Shown: in pieces, positions 1 through 5,186 of the stretch
How the letters are laid out: the number at the start of each line of letters is the position of its first letter
Numbering within the stretch: position 1 is the first letter of the stretch
Origin: Caldisericota bacterium
GTDB taxonomy: Bacteria; Caldisericota; Caldisericia; B22-G15
Assembly (NCBI GenBank): GCA_003648245.1
Contig: QMOO01000036.1
Coordinates: forward strand, 1-9,848
Reading direction: 5' to 3'
DNA length: 9,848 nt
The notes under the pieces: generated by a model
Databases searched by the model: none
What the model was told of the DNA's origin: nothing
Seen by the model: only the letters and a program-made list of their open reading frames with translations
Program-made: the position numbers and the translations under genes

Positions 1-182
1 GTATTTATAGCAATGGGGCCTGGTACCGATTGAGCTTTCACAAGACACTTGAGGAATCTTTTTTTATCTATTATATCTTTTCCGACTATTTCCCTCTCAA
101 TAAGAGGTATCATCGCATACCCCCCTCCTATTGTAAGACCACTTATTTTAAAGAAGGAAAAAAAGAGACTTATATATTTCAC
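1..182 (-). CDS. chrA: Chromate transporter family protein (CHR domain), N-terminal 60 residues, runs off window
   Basis: This is the start of a membrane permease of the chromate ion transporter (CHR/ChrA) family, reading leftward and cut by the window edge after 60 codons. The translation has a hydrophobic first segment (about residues 3-18), then the family signature GGGYAMIPLIERE at 19-31 and KAQSVPGPIAIN at 49-60. Both are diagnostic of the CHR domain (GGGYAMIPL and AQxxPGPxAxN). The start is GTG at 182-180; it overlaps the racemase stop TGA at 181-179 as GTGA, and an in-frame TGA lies two codons upstream, so no earlier start is possible. There is no clear Shine-Dalgarno site, so translation is probably coupled to the racemase. 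Family members export chromate in some bacteria, but many, especially short single-domain forms, have no proven substrate. Chromate as the real substrate is unproven here, as is whether this is a short or a long two-domain protein. Confidence 0.88.
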   Translation of the reverse strand, partial: MKYISLFFSFFKISGLTIGGGYAMIPLIEREIVGKDIIDKKRFLKCLVKAQSVPGPIAIN

Positions 183-1234
183 TCTTCAATATAAATCTTC
201 TCCACAAATGGAGAAGTCATTGCAAAAAGGACCCCTGCATAGTTAAGATTGAAGGAAACTATATCACCAACTTTAATATGGGGATACTTTTCCACATCAA
301 TAACCATATGATCGCTGGAGGCACCGATAATTTCAAACTTATCTGATGGAATAATGCCGGAAAGACTAACATCCTGTCTTCCCAATGCCAGAATTGCTCT
401 TCTTCTAATTCCCTTATCCTCAAACTCTGGCACCTCTCCAAAAGCATCTACAGTCTTTTTTCCCCAGGGAAGAGATGGTTTCCTCTTAACCTCTATAACC
501 TCTGCCTCCAGGGTAAATGTATCCTGTCTCAAACCAGGTAGTGGCTTCCTATCTATTGCCTCCACTCCAAGAAATATACCTTCTCCAACCCTTATTTGAT
601 TTATAAATCTTGGAAGTCTCCCTCTCCATATCATAGGAAGAAGATTTGAACCTCCACCAGATATAACCTTTACCCCAATCCCATAATCCTCAATAAGATT
701 TTTTAATTCAAGTAGAACCTTAAGATTTTCTTCAGTGGGAATAACGCCTGATAGACATGTAAGATTTGTTCCTATTCCAAGAAATTCAATGGATGGAAGT
801 TCTCTAAGCTTCTTTACAAATGGAAGAACATCCTCAGGCATAATACCTTCTCTCAACTCGCCAAGTTCTACCATAACTATAACTTTATGAATTCTTCCTT
901 TTCTTGAAGACACCTTTGATAAATGCTTTACAACTTCTATCTCAGTATTTAAAGAAATATCTGAAAATTCAATCACCTCTTCTATCTCTGACAACATGGG
1001 AGAGCGAAGTAACATCTTTTCCACATCGATACTGGAAAAATTCTTTATGTTCTTTACCCTTGAATCTCCGATCACTCTTGCCCCTAAAGACTTCAGTACC
1101 CTTACTATATTCTCATCGCCAAGAACAACTTTTACCACAGGAACTACATCAACACCAAGCGCCTCACATCTACTCTTTATGGTTAAGTAATTCTCTCCTA
1201 TAGCTTTAAGATTTATTTTTAGTCTTGGAAACAT
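179..1234 (-). CDS. PLP-dependent amino acid racemase, ornithine racemase (Orr)/alanine racemase type
   Basis: A 351-residue fold-type III PLP enzyme (alanine racemase N-terminal barrel), predicted to be cytoplasmic and to interconvert L and D forms of an amino acid. From the chosen start, the likely PLP Schiff-base lysine is Lys35 in PVVKVV. Further conserved blocks are MLLRSPML (74-81), MVELGELREG (121-130), SGGGSN (192-197), RVGEGIFLG (215-223), GRQDVS (285-290), GASSDH (304-309) and the C-terminal NYAGVLFAMTSPFVEK. From memory of the family these match ornithine racemase Orr and its relatives better than classical Alr, and the length is typical for that group. An earlier in-frame ATG at 1255-1253 would add seven residues, but the likely -10 box (1244-1249) lies inside that stretch, and family members begin with the equivalent of MFPRLKIN, so ATG 1234 is preferred. 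It is followed by a coupled transporter gene. Orn, Lys, Ala or another substrate cannot be told from sequence. No clostridial ornithine-degradation genes are visible alongside, so a cell wall role is a plausible inference only. Confidence 0.88.
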   Translation of the reverse strand: MFPRLKINLKAIGENYLTIKSRCEALGVDVVPVVKVVLGDENIVRVLKSLGARVIGDSRVKNIKNFSSIDVEKMLLRSPMLSEIEEVIEFSDISLNTEIEVVKHLSKVSSRKGRIHKVIVMVELGELREGIMPEDVLPFVKKLRELPSIEFLGIGTNLTCLSGVIPTEENLKVLLELKNLIEDYGIGVKVISGGGSNLLPMIWRGRLPRFINQIRVGEGIFLGVEAIDRKPLPGLRQDTFTLEAEVIEVKRKPSLPWGKKTVDAFGEVPEFEDKGIRRRAILALGRQDVSLSGIIPSDKFEIIGASSDHMVIDVEKYPHIKVGDIVSFNLNYAGVLFAMTSPFVEKIYIEE

Positions 1235-1249
1235 CGTAATTTTATTATA
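1235..1249 (-). promoter_or_regulatory. Leaderless promoter of the racemase-transporter unit
   Basis: On the minus strand a perfect TATAAT occupies 1249-1244, with 9 bp between it and the ATG at 1234. Transcription normally starts about 7 bp after the -10 element, giving a leader of 0-3 nt. No Shine-Dalgarno-like sequence precedes the ATG, which agrees with a leaderless message. No convincing -35 element is seen 16-18 bp upstream, where the divergent gene's promoter lies. The transcription start is inferred, not shown. Confidence 0.6.
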
Positions 1250-1251
1250 TC

Positions 1252-1261
1252 CCATAAATGG
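1252..1261. repeat. Short dyad CCAT-AA-ATGG between the two divergent -10 elements
   Basis: CCAT (1252-1255) and ATGG (1258-1261) form an inverted repeat with a 2-bp centre, placed midway between the leftward -10 (1244-1249) and the rightward -10 (1262-1267). The arms carry TGGG on the minus strand and TGGT on the plus strand, resembling the TGGK cores of the repeats before mraZ. It could be a regulator site touching both promoters or a by-product of two G-rich -10 extensions. At only 4-bp arms, chance cannot be excluded. Confidence 0.35.
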
Positions 1262-1273
1262 TAAAATTATCCT
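1259..1273 (+). promoter_or_regulatory. Extended -10, leaderless promoter of the SLH-protein gene
   Basis: TGGTAAAAT at 1259-1267 fits an extended -10 element (TGn followed by TAAAAT). It is followed by 6 bp and then the ATG at 1274, so the predicted transcription start falls at or next to the start codon. The 10-mer TGGTAAAATT (1259-1268) is identical to the one before mraZ (1933-1942). No recognisable -35 is present and no Shine-Dalgarno site precedes the ATG. Only 12 bp separate this -10 from the leftward -10. Confidence 0.6.
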
Positions 1274-1912
1274 ATGAAAAAACTTATAATATTTTTAGCC
1301 ATCTCCACACTGATACTCACCATTGGAGTAAAGAGAGAAGAAAAGATACCTGAACCATATCTTTCATCTATAAATTTTTTAAGAGAGATGGACGTGGTAT
1401 CTGGCTATCCAGATGGAACTTACAGGATAGACTGGGCAGTAACTCAGGGAGAATTTATAACCCTTCTTGTGAGGGGATACAATGTAACTCAAAGTTATGT
1501 AGAGGGAGAAGAAGAAACTTTTGTTTTTAAATTAAAAAAGTTTATTAATGTGGTACTCTCAATTTTTAAAAAGAAGGAAAGATTTATAGATTTAAAGGAT
1601 CATTGGGTACATCCATACATAATTGAACTTTCCAGACTGGAAACTTTATCGGAGGAAGAGATAAAGCCAGATACCCCAATTTCAATAGAAGAAGCTCTTC
1701 TTCTTGAGATTAAGCTCTTTCCTTTTAAAGATGAAATTAAGAATATTACATTTCTAAACGCCAGAGAAAACAAAGAGAAAATACTTTCGTGCTCCGTTTC
1801 TCATAATCTTTTCCCAGATGGTATTAGGTTTGGAAATAAGCTCTCAAGAGGAGATGCTTTCCTCCTTATTGAAAGATTCATAAAGAAACGCCAATTTCAA
1901 AAAGGGAAATAG
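1274..1912 (+). CDS. Small SLH-domain envelope protein with N-terminal signal/anchor
   Basis: A 212-residue exported or membrane-anchored protein of unknown specific role. Residues 1-19 (MKKLIIFLAI...) are a signal peptide or uncleaved anchor; there is no lipobox cysteine and no obvious signal peptidase I site. Residues 29-69 are a clear S-layer homology module with GYPDGTYRIDWAVTQGEF, the family's GYPDGTFRPDxxVTRAEF motif. A second, weaker module covers about 104-150 (FIDLKDHWVHPYI, then IKPDTPISIEEALL), and a degenerate third may lie at 172-205 (NLFPDGIRFGNKLSRGDAF). SLH modules usually bind secondary cell wall polymer or peptidoglycan, so this protein probably holds the envelope to the wall. 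It has no further domain, so it is not itself an S-layer or a porin of the OmpM kind. The gene has its own promoter, and its TAG stop touches the first mraZ repeat with no terminator between, so transcription likely continues into the dcw cluster. The start is fixed by the upstream -10 element and the signal sequence. Confidence 0.82.
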   Translation: MKKLIIFLAISTLILTIGVKREEKIPEPYLSSINFLREMDVVSGYPDGTYRIDWAVTQGEFITLLVRGYNVTQSYVEGEEETFVFKLKKFINVVLSIFKKKERFIDLKDHWVHPYIIELSRLETLSEEEIKPDTPISIEEALLLEIKLFPFKDEIKNITFLNARENKEKILSCSVSHNLFPDGIRFGNKLSRGDAFLLIERFIKKRQFQKGK

Positions 1913-1942
1913 TGGTAATTGGTGGGAAAATGTGGTAAAATT
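1902..1942 (+). promoter_or_regulatory. MraZ operator: three (perhaps four) direct repeats at 10-bp period
   Basis: GTGG occurs at 1912-1915, 1922-1925 and 1932-1935, exactly 10 bp apart, each followed by K (T, G, T) and an A/T-rich tract. MraZ proteins are known to bind tandem TGGG/GTGG-type direct repeats just before their own gene, so this is very probably the autoregulatory operator. A degraded copy in the same register, AAGGGAAAT at 1902-1910, lies within the end of the upstream gene and may be a fourth box. The third box contains the extended -10 of the mraZ promoter, so bound MraZ would block RNA polymerase directly. Confidence 0.82.
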
Positions 1943-1948
1943 GAATAA
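1933..1948 (+). promoter_or_regulatory. Extended -10, leaderless promoter of mraZ and the dcw operon
   Basis: TGGTAAAAT at 1933-1941 is an extended -10 (TAAAAT at 1936-1941) followed by 7 bp and the mraZ ATG at 1949. This puts the predicted +1 at the A of the start codon. The sequence between, TGAATAA, has no Shine-Dalgarno site, unlike the internal genes of the operon. No -35 match was found in the repeat region upstream, as expected when an extended -10 suffices. The element lies in the third MraZ repeat. Confidence 0.65.
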
Positions 1949-2377
1949 ATGTTTATGGGAACCTATTTGTACAAAATGGATAGTAAGGGAAGAGTGATGA
2001 TTCCTCCTACATATAGGGAGGATTTGGGGACTAAATTTGTAATCACCAAAGGGTTTGAAAAGTGCCTTTTTGGATACCCTGCAAAGGAGTGGGAGAATCT
2101 TTCAAAAAAACTTGCTAAAATACATCTAAGCACCAAAGAAGCAAGATTCTTCCTCAGAGTTTGGTTTTCATCGGCAACTTTTGTAGAAATTGATAATCAG
2201 GGAAGAGTCCTTATCCCTTTAGAATTCAGAAAGTTTGCTTCTTTAAAGAGAGATGTAGTATTTATTGGTGTTCTTAACCGAATTGAAATATGGGATAAAT
2301 ATGCATGGGATAAGTACCTGGAAACAAAAGAACTTTCTTATGAAAACTCTATAAGTAAACTCGTGGAGAATCTATGA
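1949..2377 (+). CDS. mraZ: Transcriptional regulator MraZ
   Basis: A 142-residue MraZ, the DNA-binding regulator that opens dcw clusters; the length is normal for the family. Two SpoVT/AbrB-like half-barrels are visible: MDSKGRVMIP at 10-19 and IDNQGRVLIP at 81-90, the classic DxKGRxxxP pair. The C-terminal part has EIWDKYAWDKY (113-123), also typical. MraZ proteins form ring-shaped oligomers that bind tandem repeats ahead of their own gene, and matching repeats at 10-bp spacing lie immediately upstream. The start ATG 1949 follows the -10 element by 7 bp and begins MFMGTY, as family members do; a second ATG two codons on (1955) would break that pattern. The stop overlaps the rsmH start as ATGA. 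Its likely role here is repression of its own operon, and possibly of the identical 10-mer at 1259-1268. Confidence 0.97.
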   Translation: MFMGTYLYKMDSKGRVMIPPTYREDLGTKFVITKGFEKCLFGYPAKEWENLSKKLAKIHLSTKEARFFLRVWFSSATFVEIDNQGRVLIPLEFRKFASLKRDVVFIGVLNRIEIWDKYAWDKYLETKELSYENSISKLVENL

Positions 2378-3261
2378 AAATGCCTATTCATAAACCTGTG
2401 TTAGTTAAAGAGATACTCTCCTATATAGATTTTGAGAAAAAAAGGACATTCCTTGACCTTACAACAGGAGAAGGTGGACATAGCTATGAGATAATGAAAA
2501 GAATGAGAGAGGATTCCTTACTTATAGGATTGGATATAGATCCAGATGTTTTAAAGGTTACCGAAGAAAGACTTAAAACTGGTAACAAAAGAGTTATTTT
2601 AATAAACGATAACTACAAAAATTTTCCTTTAGTGCTAAAAAGGCTTGGTATAGAAAAAGTGGATTTTATGCTTCTGGATTTAGGTTTCTCCTCATTTCAC
2701 TTGAGGAAAGGAAGGGGTTTTTCCTTTGATGATGATACAAGCATCGACATGAGATATCGAAAAAACTTAAGAAGCGGAGAATATGTGATAAACTCTTTTG
2801 GGGAGAGGGAGCTTACATATATCTTTAAAACTTTTGGGGAGATAAGAGAAGCCAAGAGGATAGCAAGAAAAATTATTCAGGAAAGAGAGAAAGCTCCAAT
2901 AACCACAGGAAAGAGACTTAAAGAAATTATAGAATCCCTGTATCCAGCCCACATGAGGAAAGGGAGCATACACCCTGCAACAAAGGTATTCCAGGCATTA
3001 AGAATCTATGTAAACAAAGAGCTGGAAAATCTAAAAACCTTTCTTTCATCTTTTCAGAGCTACTTAAATAAAAACGGAATTGTTGAAATAATTTCGTATC
3101 ATTCCCTTGAAGATAGGATGGTAAAGAAAAAATTTTTAGAACTGGAAAGAGAAGGAACGGTTGAAGTTCTTACAAAAAGACCTATAACACCACAAAAAGA
3201 GGAAATTGAGGATAATATAAGGAGTCGCAGTGCAAAACTCAGAGTGGCTAAAAAGGTTTAG
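2374..3261 (+). CDS. rsmH: 16S rRNA (cytosine1402-N4)-methyltransferase RsmH
   Basis: A 295-residue SAM-dependent methyltransferase that N4-methylates C1402 of 16S rRNA at the ribosomal P site; the older name is MraW. Motifs: HKPVLVKEI (6-14), the SAM-binding loop LDLTTGEGGHS (27-37; most relatives have TLGGGGHS, so the first glycine is replaced by Glu here), GLDIDP (52-57), LLDLGFSS (100-107), RGFSF...IDMRY (114-128), HPATKVFQALRIYVNKEL (200-217), SYHSLEDR (241-248) and RSRSAKLR (283-290). The length is a little shorter than the usual 300-315. GGAG at 2365-2368 sits 5 nt before the ATG at 2374; ATG 2380 is a possible alternative. It overlaps mraZ by 4 bp (ATGA) and the ftsL-like gene by 32 bp, so its translation is likely coupled to both. 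Confidence 0.97.
   Translation: MKMPIHKPVLVKEILSYIDFEKKRTFLDLTTGEGGHSYEIMKRMREDSLLIGLDIDPDVLKVTEERLKTGNKRVILINDNYKNFPLVLKRLGIEKVDFMLLDLGFSSFHLRKGRGFSFDDDTSIDMRYRKNLRSGEYVINSFGERELTYIFKTFGEIREAKRIARKIIQEREKAPITTGKRLKEIIESLYPAHMRKGSIHPATKVFQALRIYVNKELENLKTFLSSFQSYLNKNGIVEIISYHSLEDRMVKKKFLELEREGTVEVLTKRPITPQKEEIEDNIRSRSAKLRVAKKV
3221..3224 (+). promoter_or_regulatory. Shine-Dalgarno site fixing the GTG start of the ftsL-like gene
   Basis: GGAG at 3221-3224 lies 5 nt before GTG 3230-3232, inside the 3' end of rsmH. No in-frame ATG occurs before the transmembrane segment of the next gene, so this site supports the GTG start and the 32-bp overlap. Confidence 0.65.
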
Positions 3262-3529
3262 TATATTTATTATTGCAATAGTTTTACTGGTATTTTTCTA
3301 TGGACTACTCAACCTCCAGATTATGAATCTGGGGAATAAAAAGAATATATTAAAAAGAGAACTTGATTCTTTGATAGAAGAGAGGATGAATCTTGAATTT
3401 AAATTGGAGGAAGCAACCAACCCTAACATATTGATAGAGAGAGCAATAGAAAAATTAAATCTAAAAGATGCGGAGGTTATATTTATAGATGGTGGAAGTG
3501 GAGAAGAAACAGAAAACAGTGGAAAATAA
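3230..3529 (+). CDS. ftsL: FtsL/DivIC-like septum-formation protein
   Basis: A 99-residue bitopic membrane protein in the position normally held by ftsL, between rsmH and the septal PBP. It has a short cytoplasmic N-terminus (1-9), one transmembrane helix at about 10-29, a heptad-like charged coiled-coil region at about 35-62, and a periplasmic motif NPNILIERAIEKLNL (64-78). That motif is typical of FtsL and DivIC/FtsB proteins. In other bacteria FtsL pairs with FtsB/DivIC and activates the FtsW-FtsI synthase. FtsL and FtsB/DivIC are poorly conserved and hard to separate; position favours FtsL. The start is GTG 3230 with GGAG 5 nt upstream. The gene overlaps rsmH by 32 bp and the PBP gene by 41 bp. 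The tail after residue 88 (GGSGEETENSGK) is polar and read in the overlap, so its sequence may be constrained by the PBP frame. Confidence 0.85.
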   Translation: MQNSEWLKRFSIFIIAIVLLVFFYGLLNLQIMNLGNKKNILKRELDSLIEERMNLEFKLEEATNPNILIERAIEKLNLKDAEVIFIDGGSGEETENSGK

Positions 3530-5186
3530 AATTGTAAAAACTTTACTTATCTTTCTGATTCTTTCAATAGCCTTTAGTGTAAGACTACTATACCTTGATG
3601 TTATAAAGGGAGAGGAATTTAAAAGAAAAGCAGAAGCTCAGTGGCAATCAGCGGGAAGGCGTGTTCCAGGAAAGAGAGGGACGATTTATGATAGAAATGG
3701 AAGAATCCTTGCCATCTCCATAAAAAGATACAGAGTGGTTACCAATCCATCGCAAATTGATGATAAGGAGAGATGGTTAGAGAAGGTTTCAGACCAATTG
3801 GATATTGATAGGGAAACACTAAAGAATAAAATTAATACAAACTCAAGTTATCTTGTTTTAAAAACTGGAATAGATAAGACAGAGAAAGAAAGGATAGAGA
3901 AGCTAAACATTGAGTATATATACTTTGAGCCCTATTATGAACGCTTCTACCCGATGCATAACCTGGCATCCTATATAATCGGAGAAATGGGAATTGATAG
4001 GGGACTTGAAGGACTGGAGTACAAATTTGATAGTATTTTAAGGGGAGAGTATGGAACAATAGGATTTCTGAAGGATGCTGTTGGAAGAGAGATACCTGGA
4101 ACTGAATTCTACATAAAGAAACCACAAAACGGAGCAGATATATACTTAACCATAGATATAAACATCCAGGCAATCATGGAATTTGAAATGAAGAAAACCA
4201 TTGAAAAATATAAACCTAAAAGGGTTATTACAATACTGGAGGATATCAAGACAGGGGAAATAATAGGTATGGCAACATTGCCCAATTTTGACCCAAACGA
4301 CTTTTCTCAATTCTCAAAGGCAAAATTTCCAGATCCTGCCTATGGATGGAATTACGAACCAGGATCTTCCTTTAAACCTTTAATAACCTCTGCTGCTCTT
4401 GAAGAGGGTGTTTTAAGTGAGGAAGATAAATTTGAATGCAAAGGATACATATACAAAGGTGGGAAGAGATTTACATGCATAGTGCCTCACGGCACACAAA
4501 CCATTAAAGACCTACTTAGAAATTCATGCAATGTTGGTTTTATTCAGGTAGGATCACTACTTGGTGATAGACTCTATCATTATTTAAAGCTATTTGGAGT
4601 GGGAGAAGAGATGAATCTGGACTTTCCGTATGAGGGAAAGGGAGATATTCTCCCACCAGAACAGTGGAGCGATACAACTCTTCCAACCATGTCTTTCGGT
4701 GTGGGAATAACTGTGACTCCTCTTCAGCAAACAAGTTTTTATCAGGCAATAGGTAACAAAGGCAACAGATTGAAGCCGCAAATAATAAAAAAGATAGTAA
4801 AAGATGGCAAGATCGTTAAAGAGGCGAAACCCTCCCTTATTAAAAAGGTAATATCTGAAACTACAGCTAATAAAGTTTTATCTTATCTTAAGTATGTGGT
4901 TGGAAGAAATGGGGTAGGAGGAGCGGTAATAACAGGTTATTCCATTGGTGGTAAAACTGGAACAGCAGGAGTGATAGAGAATGGTAAATATGTAGAGGGA
5001 AAGACAGTTCTCTGGTTTGTTGGAATAATAACTACCAAAAATCCAAGGTATGTTCTAACAGTGCTGGTTGATGAACCAGAGGATAGTTCCCTATACGCTT
5101 CTCAGGTAGCTGCCCCTCTATTTAAAAGGATTGCGGAGAGAGTAATCAGATATTTTGAGATTGAGCCTGATGAAGAAGTTAAATGA
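3489..5186 (+). CDS. ftsI: Septal class B penicillin-binding protein (FtsI/PBP2-3 type transpeptidase)
   Basis: A 565-residue transpeptidase that cross-links peptidoglycan stem peptides, anchored in the membrane by one helix at about 17-37 with its catalytic part outside. The N-terminal PBP dimerisation domain begins near RGTIYDRNGRILA (63-75); the transpeptidase domain covers about 215-550. All three active-site motifs are present: SSFK at 293-296 (nucleophile Ser293), SCN at 346-348 and KTGT at 489-492. There are no PASTA domains, so it resembles FtsI rather than sporulation SpoVD or PBP2x. The start is ATG 3489; GGAGG at 3472-3476 is rather far (12 nt), and GTG at 3498 or 3519 remains possible, with little effect on the product. 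It overlaps the ftsL-like gene by 41 bp and murE by 17 bp. It should work with FtsW, which would be expected beyond the right edge. Confidence 0.95.
   Translation: MVEVEKKQKTVENKIVKTLLIFLILSIAFSVRLLYLDVIKGEEFKRKAEAQWQSAGRRVPGKRGTIYDRNGRILAISIKRYRVVTNPSQIDDKERWLEKVSDQLDIDRETLKNKINTNSSYLVLKTGIDKTEKERIEKLNIEYIYFEPYYERFYPMHNLASYIIGEMGIDRGLEGLEYKFDSILRGEYGTIGFLKDAVGREIPGTEFYIKKPQNGADIYLTIDINIQAIMEFEMKKTIEKYKPKRVITILEDIKTGEIIGMATLPNFDPNDFSQFSKAKFPDPAYGWNYEPGSSFKPLITSAALEEGVLSEEDKFECKGYIYKGGKRFTCIVPHGTQTIKDLLRNSCNVGFIQVGSLLGDRLYHYLKLFGVGEEMNLDFPYEGKGDILPPEQWSDTTLPTMSFGVGITVTPLQQTSFYQAIGNKGNRLKPQIIKKIVKDGKIVKEAKPSLIKKVISETTANKVLSYLKYVVGRNGVGGAVITGYSIGGKTGTAGVIENGKYVEGKTVLWFVGIITTKNPRYVLTVLVDEPEDSSLYASQVAAPLFKRIAERVIRYFEIEPDEEVK

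Noticed and set aside
49..246. Rightward 65-codon open frame at the left edge.
   Set aside because: It lies antisense to the CHR transporter start and the racemase end, which are both clear by motif, and shows no recognisable features of its own.
354..1203. Rightward open frames antisense to the racemase (354-599, 904-1203, 996-1190).
   Set aside because: They are Ser/Leu/Pro-rich shadow translations of a well-conserved gene on the other strand, with no family motifs and no start signals.
1253..1255. An upstream in-frame ATG that would lengthen the racemase by seven residues.
   Set aside because: The perfect TATAAT lies inside that extension, so the transcript probably begins after it, and family members start at the equivalent of the later ATG at 1234.
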